From Methanoculleus sp. (GTDB taxonomy: Archaea > Halobacteriota > Methanomicrobia > Methanomicrobiales > Methanoculleaceae), in contig JAQVVW010000006.1 in NCBI GenBank assembly GCA_028698765.1, positions 1 through 14,677 on the forward strand: a DNA stretch of 14,677 nt. Reading direction: 5' to 3'. The notes beneath the pieces are model-generated. The model was not told where the DNA came from. It searched no databases and saw only the letters and a list, made by a program, of their open reading frames with translations. Numbering within the stretch: position 1 is the first letter of the stretch; the number at the start of each line of letters is the position of its first letter. Positions 5,339 through 11,157 of the stretch are shown piece by piece. Made by a program: the position numbers and the translations under genes.

Positions 5339-7789
5339 ATGTCCCCCGCCATCCTGTACCGCCAGTTGCCCGGAGAGGGTCTCGACGCATTCATCGCAGA
5401 GTTCCGGAGAGCTGCCGCCCGCGATCCGTTCGGCACCGTCTTCATCGTCCCGACCTCTCATCTTGCCCGGGATATCGTTCGCCGCCTCAGGGAAGAGGAT
5501 GTCCCGGTCGTCGCCGACACAGTCACGACCCTCTCCGGGTTCGCCCGGAAGGTTTTTCTCGATTATGCGACGTCGGAGACGCTGATATCCCGAGCCGAGT
5601 CCCGGCTCATCCTCGCCCGCCTCCTCGACACCGGCAGGTACCCGCTTCTTTCCGGCACCGGGGCGGTCGACGAACTCGCGACCCTTTTTGAAGCCATCCT
5701 CATGCGGAAGGTCGATTACCCGGCTGCTCTCGACGATCTCGCGACCGCCAGATGCGTCGAGATTGCCCGCCTCTTCGATGCCTACCGCCGGTTCATCGAC
5801 GAGCATGACCTCGTCGACGAGAGCACGCTCTTTGCCCGTGTGGTCCGGATGCTCTCCGACACGGGCTTGTTCCGGACGGTCTTCGTCTACGGCCTCTTCG
5901 AGCCGATGCCGCGGGTAGCCGGCAGTCATTACCTCCGCCCCCCCCGGACGGTCTTCGTCTACGGCCTCTTCGAGCCGATGCCGCTCGAACGCGACCTGCT
6001 TTTTACCCTGCGGGAATCTGCAGAAGAGTTTCATTACTCGATCCCTCACGCCAGAGATCCCGCGGTCTTTGTCGATGACGGCGAGTGGCTGCTCCCGGGT
6101 ACGGTCATCTCCGGGGATGCCCCGGACACCCGCCGCTCACGCCTCGCCACCCTCTTCTCCCGGTCCGAACCCGCTGACTGCGGCGGCTGTGTTCGCCTCG
6201 CAGAACGGCGTGACCGTCTCGATGAGGTCCGGGCGATCGCACAGGAGATCCGCGACCTGCTCGCCGCCGGCGCGCGGCCGGGCGAGATCGCGGTCGCGTT
6301 TCCCGACTTAGCATCGGTGCTTCCCTACGTGGAGGAGGTCTTCCCCGACTTCGGGGTTCCGTACACCACGCCCGATGGCCGACCGCTCTCTGCATCCCCG
6401 TTCGTCAGGACTCTCTTCGCCGATCTCTCGACACTCGATGGGACGAAGACGATTGTCGATCATATTGCCGCCTATCGCTCGCTCCTCAAGCGGCGGCAGG
6501 CTCCGGCGATGCAGGAGGGGGGCGATCCTGTTCTCCACGATGAGAGAGCACGGGTTCTCGGGGAGTTCTTCGATCTTCTCGCGTCGTTCGAACGCCTCGC
6601 CCGGCTGTTGCCGGAAGAGAAGATGCCCGTTACGGAGTTCTCCTCTCTCTTTGCGCAACTTGCCGCCGGAACCCGGACGGGCTGTCGGCAAAACAGCGGC
6701 GGCGTCCGGGTGGTCGGCGTCCGGGAGGTTGCACACCTCTCCGTCCCCTACCTCTTTATCGGCAACCTCGTCGAGGGCACGATGCCGCGAACGACCACCT
6801 CGTCCCTGTTTGCCACCGATGCCGTGACCCGGTGCCCCGGGACGCGGTCGAGAGAGGATACCCTCCGGGAGGAGCGGTATTACTTCACCGCCGCCCTGCT
6901 CTCCGCGCGTTCCAGGGTCTACCTGAGTTACCCCGCGGCCGACGGCGCAACGCCGATGGTGCGCTCCGTGTTCGTGGACGCCGTTTGTGAAGCATTCTCC
7001 CCGGAGACGTGGGGGGACAGCGTTCTCCCGGACCCCGGGCTCACGACAGTCCGGCGGGCCGGTACCCCCATTGCACGGGGTGAGTCCGTCATTGAAACGC
7101 TCCGGACCCGGCTCGCTCTCGATCCCACGGCGAGCCCCGCCGCCGCGCAGGAGACTGCCCCGCCCTCTCCCCCGCTGCCGGACGATATTTCCGCAGCGGC
7201 CGTCCCGCCGGGCATTCCCCCAAACGGAGAGAGGGAGCGTGTCTACTCGGTGAGCGAGATCGAGGCGTACCTCTGTGGCCCGGCCGAGTCCCAGCTGCCG
7301 GGGTTCGCTGCCAAAGATGCGCTGACCCGGGATCTCGCCGTCCACGAGGTCTTCCGCGGCCGCGATCCTGCCGCGGTGCTGCGGCGGCAAGGGCTGGACC
7401 CCGCCCGGGCTCCGGAGTACCAGGAACTCTATGCCCGGTTCCTCTCCTCCCCCCTGATGCGGGGGATCGTCCGCGACCACCGTGAGGTGCCGTTTCTGGT
7501 GCGGGTGAACGGGATCGTGTTCAGGGGGGTCGTCGACCGGCTGGTGCAGCGGCTGAACGGCACCTGGATGCTCATCGTCTACAAAACCGGGACACCGGGG
7601 GATGCCGGGGATTATGCGATCCCGATGACGATCTACTCTCATGCCGCCGCCCAGATCCTCGGGAGTCCGGTCACGCCCTACCTCTACTTCGTCGATGCCG
7701 ACCGCTGGGCGGAGATTGAGGTGGACGAGGAGCGGGTCTTCGCTGAGATTGGGCGGGCGGTCAGGGGGATTAAAGAGGGGAGTCTCTGA
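5339..7789 (+). CDS. AddB/RecB-like protein with degenerate PD-(D/E)XK nuclease domain
   Basis: An 816-aa protein starting at ATG 5339, ten nt after AGGAG. The N-terminal half resembles AddB-type inactivated helicases (TVFIVPTSHLARDI; no Walker A). A later block around residues 454-515 (GVRVVGVREVAHLSVPYLFI, then REERYYFTAALLSARSRVYL) matches the end of the AddB helicase-like core. The C-terminus has a RecB-family nuclease outline: GVVDRLV with Asp733 and then LIVYKTG with Lys749. The acidic residue expected two before the Lys (IVDYKTG in relatives) is Val747, and the following QxxxY motif reads PMTIY. Fe-S cluster cysteines of AddB are also not evident. Residues 179-191 repeat at 203-215. 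It would act in DNA end processing with a UvrD-like partner, but none lies in the window. Confidence 0.65.
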   Translation: MSPAILYRQLPGEGLDAFIAEFRRAAARDPFGTVFIVPTSHLARDIVRRLREEDVPVVADTVTTLSGFARKVFLDYATSETLISRAESRLILARLLDTGRYPLLSGTGAVDELATLFEAILMRKVDYPAALDDLATARCVEIARLFDAYRRFIDEHDLVDESTLFARVVRMLSDTGLFRTVFVYGLFEPMPRVAGSHYLRPPRTVFVYGLFEPMPLERDLLFTLRESAEEFHYSIPHARDPAVFVDDGEWLLPGTVISGDAPDTRRSRLATLFSRSEPADCGGCVRLAERRDRLDEVRAIAQEIRDLLAAGARPGEIAVAFPDLASVLPYVEEVFPDFGVPYTTPDGRPLSASPFVRTLFADLSTLDGTKTIVDHIAAYRSLLKRRQAPAMQEGGDPVLHDERARVLGEFFDLLASFERLARLLPEEKMPVTEFSSLFAQLAAGTRTGCRQNSGGVRVVGVREVAHLSVPYLFIGNLVEGTMPRTTTSSLFATDAVTRCPGTRSREDTLREERYYFTAALLSARSRVYLSYPAADGATPMVRSVFVDAVCEAFSPETWGDSVLPDPGLTTVRRAGTPIARGESVIETLRTRLALDPTASPAAAQETAPPSPPLPDDISAAAVPPGIPPNGERERVYSVSEIEAYLCGPAESQLPGFAAKDALTRDLAVHEVFRGRDPAAVLRRQGLDPARAPEYQELYARFLSSPLMRGIVRDHREVPFLVRVNGIVFRGVVDRLVQRLNGTWMLIVYKTGTPGDAGDYAIPMTIYSHAAAQILGSPVTPYLYFVDADRWAEIEVDEERVFAEIGRAVRGIKEGSL
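5872..5984 (+). repeat. 41-bp direct repeat (5872-5912 and 5944-5984) inside the AddB-like gene
   Basis: Identical 41-nt copies are offset by exactly 72 nt with a 31-nt spacer. Both copies are read in frame and encode RTVFVYGLFEPMP twice. The net effect is a 24-codon in-frame insertion. Confidence 0.95.
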
Positions 7790-7811
7790 CGGCGAAGGGG
7801 TGCAGTGATAT

Positions 7812-7828
7812 GGGGGGGCTCTGCCCCC
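7812..7828 (+). terminator. GC hairpin after the AddB-like gene
   Basis: GGGGGC (7814-7819) pairs with GCCCCC (7823-7828) across a TCT loop, 22 nt after the stop at 7789. Only TT follows, so termination is plausible but weak. It heads a series of short hairpins reaching 7916. Confidence 0.3.
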
Positions 7829-7922
7829 TTGTGCGATTGCATGGGGGCGAAGCCTCGCGACCGGAGCGAGCCGCACCACAGGCATCCCTGTCTATGGCCT
7901 CCGGTTCTCCGGGGCCTGCCGC

Positions 7923-8084
7923 TCAGTCGTAGAGACCGATCGCCAGGTAGTCGTCGTCCGAGAGTTCGTCCCAGAGTTCGAGGACGACTGAGCCGTCGTT
8001 CAAGACGTCGCCGGGGATGACCCAGTCGGAATCGACTTCCCTGACCTCTTCAACCCCGTCCGGGGTTCGGACAAGCACCTTCAT
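7923..8084 (-). CDS. Small acidic protein of 53 aa, unknown function
   Basis: An ATG at 8084 is preceded by GAGGG eight nt upstream on the minus strand, and the frame runs to TGA at 7923. The product begins MKVLVRTPDGVEEVREVDSD and ends LWDELSDDDYLAIGLYD, with about a quarter Asp/Glu. There are no Cys residues, no membrane segment and no signal peptide, so it should be a small soluble acidic protein. I do not recognise the family. The good ribosome site and clean codon pattern argue that it is real. It lies convergent to the AddB-like gene and divergent from the peroxiredoxin gene, with an extended inverted repeat 19-51 nt upstream of its start. Confidence 0.65.
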   Translation of the reverse strand: MKVLVRTPDGVEEVREVDSDWVIPGDVLNDGSVVLELWDELSDDDYLAIGLYD

Positions 8085-8102
8085 CGCGGTATCCCTCGAT
8101 AT

Positions 8103-8135
8103 GGCCGGACCTGATGCCCGGGCATACTGCCGGCC
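8103..8135. promoter_or_regulatory. Nested inverted repeat, candidate operator
   Basis: A perfect 12-bp palindrome (ATGCCCGGGCAT, 8114-8125) is framed by GGCCGG (8103-8108) and CCGGCC (8130-8135). It sits just upstream of the small acidic protein gene. Dyad symmetry of this kind fits a dimeric regulator site, but no regulator is known here. Confidence 0.35.
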
Positions 8136-8267
8136 TTACCAGGGAATGATCCCCGTCGGGCAAAAAGGTTCCCTGTCGCGCTGCGGCGTCCGGGGTGTTC
8201 GCCAGATCCCTTCTCTGTTCGGGGGCCAAGAATACCCGGGGTTTCTATGATATGACCTCTGCTCCCT

Positions 8268-8299
8268 TGCCGGAATCGCGTCGCACGGCCGTTCCGGCA
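8268..8299. repeat. 8-bp inverted repeat upstream of the peroxiredoxin gene
   Basis: TGCCGGAA (8268-8275) and TTCCGGCA (8292-8299) are perfect reverse complements separated by 16 nt. The right arm ends just before the putative TATA box at 8302-8308. It may be an operator or a chance GC-rich pairing. Confidence 0.4.
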
Positions 8300-8301
8300 C
8301 G

Positions 8302-8308
8302 CTTTAAT
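8302..8308 (+). promoter_or_regulatory. Candidate TATA element of the peroxiredoxin gene
   Basis: CTTTAAT is the only AT-rich run close to the gene. It is centred about 27 nt before ATG 8332, which would make that ATG the first codon of a leaderless message. Confidence 0.3.
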
Positions 8309-8335
8309 CCTCATCGATGCCAGCCTCCGGCATGA

Positions 8336-8812
8336 GTGAACTCTCGACAGGGCATGCCGGCACCCGACTTCTGCCTCCCGGACGCGGACGAAGAGGCGGT
8401 CTGCCTCGCGGAACTGCGGGGTGCCTATGTGGTCGTCTACTTTTACCCGAAGGACAACACTTCAGGGTGCACCCTCGAGGCCAGGTCCTTCTCCGACGCG
8501 ATGGAGGCGTTCTCCCGCCGGAACACCCCGATCTTCGGGATCAGCCCGGACTCGACGAAGAGCCACAGGCGGTTCGCCGAGAAGCAGAACCTCTCCGTCC
8601 GTCTCCTCTCGGACCCCGACCACCGGGTGATCGAGGCCTACGGCGCCTGGGTTCCGAAGAAACTCTACGGGAAGGAGTACATGGGGGTCGAGCGGAGCAC
8701 CTTCATCGTCGACCCCGAAGGGAAGGTTGCTGCCGTCTGGCGGAAGGTGAAGGTGAAGGGGCACGTGGACGAGGTCCTGGCGAAGCTCGAGAGCCTCACC
8801 ACCGGAGTCTGA
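8336..8812 (+). CDS. Bcp-type peroxiredoxin (thioredoxin-dependent peroxidase)
   Basis: The frame ends at TGA 8810 and encodes a peroxiredoxin: PAPDFCLPD, then YFYPKDNTSGCTLEARSF with peroxidatic Cys45 (counted from GTG 8336), and GVERSTFIVDPEGKV. The usual Bcp resolving Cys five residues on (GCTxEAC) is Arg50, so it must act as a 1-Cys type or use another partner thiol; Cys13 and Cys23 are nearby. It reduces hydrogen peroxide and organic peroxides in the cytoplasm. Start choice is open: GTG 8336, or ATG 8354 (MPAPDF). An upstream ATG 8332 reads MSELS but is in another frame; removing one base near 8347 would join it to MPAPDF. The 3' end overlaps the convergent Fe-S protein gene by 17 nt. 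Confidence 0.85.
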   Translation: MNSRQGMPAPDFCLPDADEEAVCLAELRGAYVVVYFYPKDNTSGCTLEARSFSDAMEAFSRRNTPIFGISPDSTKSHRRFAEKQNLSVRLLSDPDHRVIEAYGAWVPKKLYGKEYMGVERSTFIVDPEGKVAAVWRKVKVKGHVDEVLAKLESLTTGV

Positions 8813-9476
8813 CGGGTCGTCCTCCCCGTTCGGGGCAGGCGAGCTCGCAGGCGCGGCAGTGGTCGATCCGGCCTCTCCCTGCGGTCTTGTCGGTGTCCAT
8901 CCGCGCCATGCATCGGTCCCGGCTGTACCTCCCGGTGGGGAAGGCGTCCATCGGGCAGACACGGGTGCAGGCCCCCTCGCAGCCGGCGCAGGGGTCTTCT
9001 CCTCCTGCGAGACCCGCATCCGGGCAGTTCAGGTCGGCCCAGACCGCCCGGAACCGGACTCTTGGCCCGTAGCCCGGGACGAGGACGAGGTTGTTCCTCC
9101 CCATCCGCCCGATCCCCGACATGCAGGCCGCATCTTTGAGGTAGATCCCGCCGTCACCGATCCGGTAGGGGATGAGGCGGGCCTGGAGTCCGTACTCTTC
9201 CTGCAGCCAGCGGGCGAGGCCTTTGCCGATCTCTCCGAGTATCCGGTCGCCGGGCGTCCCCCGGCCCGCCTCCCAGAGGTCGAGTTCGGGGTGCTCCGGG
9301 TCGTGGTGGAGGCCGAGGACGATGTAGGTCCCCCGGTCGTGTGATCCCGGGCGTTTTTCCGCGACCGCCGAGGGGCAGTCGACGAGATCTTTTGCCGCCA
9401 CGGCGCCCGCTACGTCTGCGCCGAGTTCATGCGCCTTTCGGATGGCTGCCCCGATGATCTCCCGGTCGTCGGGCAT
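8796..9476 (-). CDS. QueG-like double [4Fe-4S] cluster protein (epoxyqueuosine reductase-like)
   Basis: A 226-aa protein from ATG 9476 (MPDDREIIGAAIRKAHELGA). Eight cysteines form a bacterial-ferredoxin pair: CAGCEGACTRVCP (163-175) and C189 with HCRACELACP (206-215). Before them lies DAACMSGIGRMGRNNLVLVP (115-134), matching the central region of QueG (aGLGwiGkNtLl). It is shorter than QueG itself (about 350 aa) and lacks most of the N-terminal cobalamin-binding part. Archaea make archaeosine rather than queuosine, so the usual automatic name is doubtful, and it is better called a QueG-like iron-sulfur protein of unknown substrate. A longer open frame upstream to 9713 runs through the tRNA and has no ribosome site, so I rejected it. 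It is convergent with the peroxiredoxin gene. Confidence 0.75.
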   Translation of the reverse strand: MPDDREIIGAAIRKAHELGADVAGAVAAKDLVDCPSAVAEKRPGSHDRGTYIVLGLHHDPEHPELDLWEAGRGTPGDRILGEIGKGLARWLQEEYGLQARLIPYRIGDGGIYLKDAACMSGIGRMGRNNLVLVPGYGPRVRFRAVWADLNCPDAGLAGGEDPCAGCEGACTRVCPMDAFPTGRYSRDRCMARMDTDKTAGRGRIDHCRACELACPERGGRPVRLRW

Positions 9477-9670
9477 TGGAGGGGGTATGGGGCTGGGGGG
9501 TGAAGAAGAGAACGGTTGTTCGGTATTCCAAATATGGCAGAAACCTGTAATCGGAACGACCGGGCAAACGATCCGATCGCGTCGGGCGTGGCGGGTGGTC
9601 TCCACCGTCTCCGACGTGGGGAGAGCGCGATCGATGATACAGATCCCTGATTGAAACGTTAAATGGAACG

Positions 9671-9682
9671 CAAAATCAAAAA
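9671..9682 (-). terminator. T-rich terminator after tRNA-Arg
   Basis: On the minus strand, CTTTTTGATTTTG begins directly after the mature tRNA 3' end. Oligo-T tracts end transcription in archaea without needing a hairpin. Confidence 0.6.
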
Positions 9683-9683
9683 G

Positions 9684-9755
9684 CGCCCCGGCCGGGATTT
9701 GAACCCGGGTCAAAAGCTCCGCAGGCTTTTAGGATATCCACTACCCTACCGGGAC
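9684..9755 (-). tRNA. tRNA-Arg (anticodon GCG)
   Basis: The minus strand folds into a full cloverleaf of 72 nt. The acceptor stem is GTCCCGG/CCGGGGC with one G-U pair, the D arm is GGGT/ATCC with GG in the loop, the anticodon stem is AAAGC/GCTTT, and the T stem is CCGGG/CCCGG with loop TTCAAAT. The anticodon loop CTGCGGA (9724-9718) has GCG at 9722-9720, which reads CGC and CGU arginine codons. CCA is not encoded. A T-rich run (CTTTTTGATTTTG) follows immediately and should terminate transcription. Confidence 0.95.
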
Positions 9756-9797
9756 ACGAGAATAAGTGCCTTTCCCCTAACAACTAGGTTCTCCAGG

Positions 9798-9806
9798 TTA
9801 AAAAGG
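9798..9806 (-). promoter_or_regulatory. Candidate TATA element of tRNA-Arg
   Basis: Minus-strand CCTTTTTAA is centred about 47 nt before the mature tRNA 5' end, so transcription would start about 20 nt upstream of it. The same T-run is also the tail of the lipoprotein terminator. Confidence 0.35.
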
Positions 9807-9826
9807 ATTGCTCACCAGACGGTGAG
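9801..9826 (-). terminator. Terminator of the lipoprotein gene
   Basis: CTCACC (9811-9816) pairs with GGTGAG (9821-9826) across a four-base loop. On the minus strand this hairpin is followed six nt later by TTTTT. It lies 70 nt after the lipoprotein stop. Confidence 0.55.
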
Positions 9827-9895
9827 AACGCCATGGCAATGACTGCAGATGCCAAAATCCGGCCGGCAACACCCGTTCAACGATCTGCCCGGGGG

Positions 9896-10528
9896 CTACA
9901 CGCCCCCTGCGCGCATCGTTACATGCACTTTCGCTTCGTTCCCGGCGAGTTCGATCAGGTAATCCCCGAACCTGCCCAGGTAGATCCGCTTATCGGTCGC
10001 CGTGCCGAAACCTTTCCCGAACCCGTCCTCGGCCACGATCTTGCCGGACTCTCGCTCCCTGACGGTCACCGTAAACCATGCATCCTCGCTCGGGTATTTC
10101 TGCGTGACGATTATATCCTTTTTGCTGCCGTAATCGCTTGTAGTGTGCTTCTCCCGCGTGATCATCTTCGGCTCCACGTCGAACTCGATGATAAGCGGGG
10201 GCGCGGTCAGGTTGAAGGAGTAAGTGTCCCTCTGGTGAGCGGGACTGAACTCTGTTGTCTTGTCGTAGAGCGTCACGTAGGGGTCCTGCGTCGGCTGGGT
10301 CTCCGTCGGTCTGCTGAGCGTGGGGCCGGCCATAGTGCTTGTTGCAGTCGGATACGGGGTTGCCGGGGTCAGGTATCCGGGATCGTCGTCCTCTCCACCC
10401 GTCTCTTCCGGGGAAAGGCTCCCGGACCAGCCAGGATCGTCGCCGACCGGCATCTCTGTGCACCCGGCGGATGCGAGAACCAAGATCATCACCGCAGCTG
10501 CAAAGACCGACTTATACACCTTGCTCAT
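9896..10528 (-). CDS. Predicted secreted lipoprotein, unknown function
   Basis: A 210-aa protein from ATG 10528. An N-terminal signal (SVFAAAVMILVLASAGC) ends in a lipobox with Cys23, so the mature protein should be lipid-anchored outside the membrane. A Pro/Thr/Asp/Glu-rich linker (about 35-85) leads to a single compact C-terminal domain rich in beta-type sequence (TYSFNLTAPPLIIEFDVEPK, DAWFTVTVRERESGKIVAED, IYLGRFGDYLIELAG). The pattern suggests a small beta-sandwich like those of many methanogen surface proteins, but I do not recognise a named family. No ribosome site precedes the ATG; a TATA-like ATAAATATC is centred about 27 nt upstream, which predicts a leaderless mRNA. It is monocistronic between a hairpin terminator and a divergent pseudogene. 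Confidence 0.8.
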   Translation of the reverse strand: MSKVYKSVFAAAVMILVLASAGCTEMPVGDDPGWSGSLSPEETGGEDDDPGYLTPATPYPTATSTMAGPTLSRPTETQPTQDPYVTLYDKTTEFSPAHQRDTYSFNLTAPPLIIEFDVEPKMITREKHTTSDYGSKKDIIVTQKYPSEDAWFTVTVRERESGKIVAEDGFGKGFGTATDKRIYLGRFGDYLIELAGNEAKVHVTMRAGGV

Positions 10529-10550
10529 CGTAGAGGGATTATGCAGGGGG

Positions 10551-10559
10551 ATATTTATG
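10551..10559 (-). promoter_or_regulatory. TATA box of the lipoprotein gene
   Basis: Minus-strand CATAAATAT stands in a GC-rich setting, centred about 27 nt before the ATG at 10528. The start site would fall at or next to the ATG, so the transcript is probably leaderless. Confidence 0.5.
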
Positions 10560-10740
10560 TTTTTACTCTTGGGAGTTCGATGAAATGTTTTACACGAGAG
10601 ACCCCGGATCGTAGAAATATCCCTGACTTTTTCACGGCGCTGTTTCGGGGTACATGATCGAATCGGGAGACTGAACCCTCTATAAGACGCTTTTTGGAGC
10701 GGTTGATCGCAGTCCCGCGAAAATTCGTACGGAAGGATAT

Positions 10741-10749
10741 CTTTTTATC
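10741..10749 (+). promoter_or_regulatory. TATA-like element before the glycosyltransferase remnant
   Basis: CTTTTTATC lies about 32 nt before ATG 10778. A second candidate, TATAAG, is at 10681-10686. Either may be a leftover promoter. Confidence 0.25.
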
Positions 10750-10777
10750 TGACACTCGTGCCTCTCTCACCTGGCCG

Positions 10778-11042
10778 ATGACGGTGCCGGAGAGACAGAA
10801 CAGAGAGCCGATCGATCCCGGCCGCCCTATTCCGGACGGTATCGGTGGCTGTCGCGAGCATTAAACCCGACATGGGTTCCGGAATACGTTCAGGCGTTCC
10901 GGGTGCTTGCAGGCCTGTCCATCGTCGGCTTCGCATCACGGTTCTACAACCTCGCTGGCACCTCGCACTGGCTCGACGAGGCTATTATCTCGTCGCGAAC
11001 CTGGCCGGGATCTTCGTTGCGTTTGCCCGGAACTATATGTGA
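10778..11042 (+). pseudogene. Membrane glycosyltransferase (PMT/ArnT-like, GT39-type) 5' remnant with frameshifts
   Basis: The plus strand shows pieces of one protein in three frames. ATG 10778 begins MTVPERQNREPIDPGRP, which soon stops. Frame 10876-10990 reads VPEYVQAFRVLAGLSIVGFA, then SRFYNLAGTSHWLDEAIIS. The phrase RFYNLxxxSxWLDEA is the first-loop signature of dolichyl-phosphate-sugar glycosyltransferases, with the catalytic Asp in DEA. From about 10984 the sensible reading moves to a third frame (YYLVANLAGIFVAFARNYM) and ends at TGA 11040. At least two frameshifts and loss of the whole membrane body make it inactive. Intact relatives usually exceed 450 aa and glycosylate lipids or surface proteins. 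Confidence 0.6.
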
Positions 11043-11074
11043 CCAGTCACTGCACGTGGGCAAAAGCATACTGA

Positions 11075-11105
11075 GACGGGTGCCCGAAGCGCAGGAGCAC
11101 CCGTC
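11075..11105. terminator. 9-bp stem hairpin between the remnant and the peptidase gene
   Basis: GACGGGTGC (11075-11083) pairs perfectly with GCACCCGTC (11097-11105) across a 13-nt loop. It lies between convergent units and may stop either. Neither side has an immediate long T-run. Confidence 0.4.
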
Positions 11106-11113
11106 CTTTGAGC

Positions 11114-11157
11114 AAAAAACGGTTTGCCGGTGACGGCGGCCTGAAGCCCCGGTCACC
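11114..11157 (-). terminator. Terminator of the M20 peptidase gene, overlapping its stop codon
   Basis: GTCACC (11152-11157) pairs with GGTGAC (11129-11134), and on the minus strand a run of six T (11119-11114) follows. The stem includes the TGA stop at 11153-11155. Confidence 0.55.

Noticed and set aside
5072..6049. 325-aa minus-strand ORF overlapping the AddB-like gene
   Set aside because: Its repeated HRLEEAVDEDRP comes from the antisense of the 41-bp duplication; no ribosome site and no family features.
6308..7885. 525-aa minus-strand ORF
   Set aside because: Shadow of the AddB-like gene; Pro/Arg/Gly-rich with no motif.
9477..9713. N-terminal extension of the QueG-like gene to 9713
   Set aside because: It would run through the tRNA gene and its terminator; the family-like start is ATG 9476.
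10555..10770. 71-aa minus-strand ORF upstream of the lipoprotein gene
   Set aside because: Lies across the lipoprotein TATA box, has no ribosome site, and shows no recognisable content.
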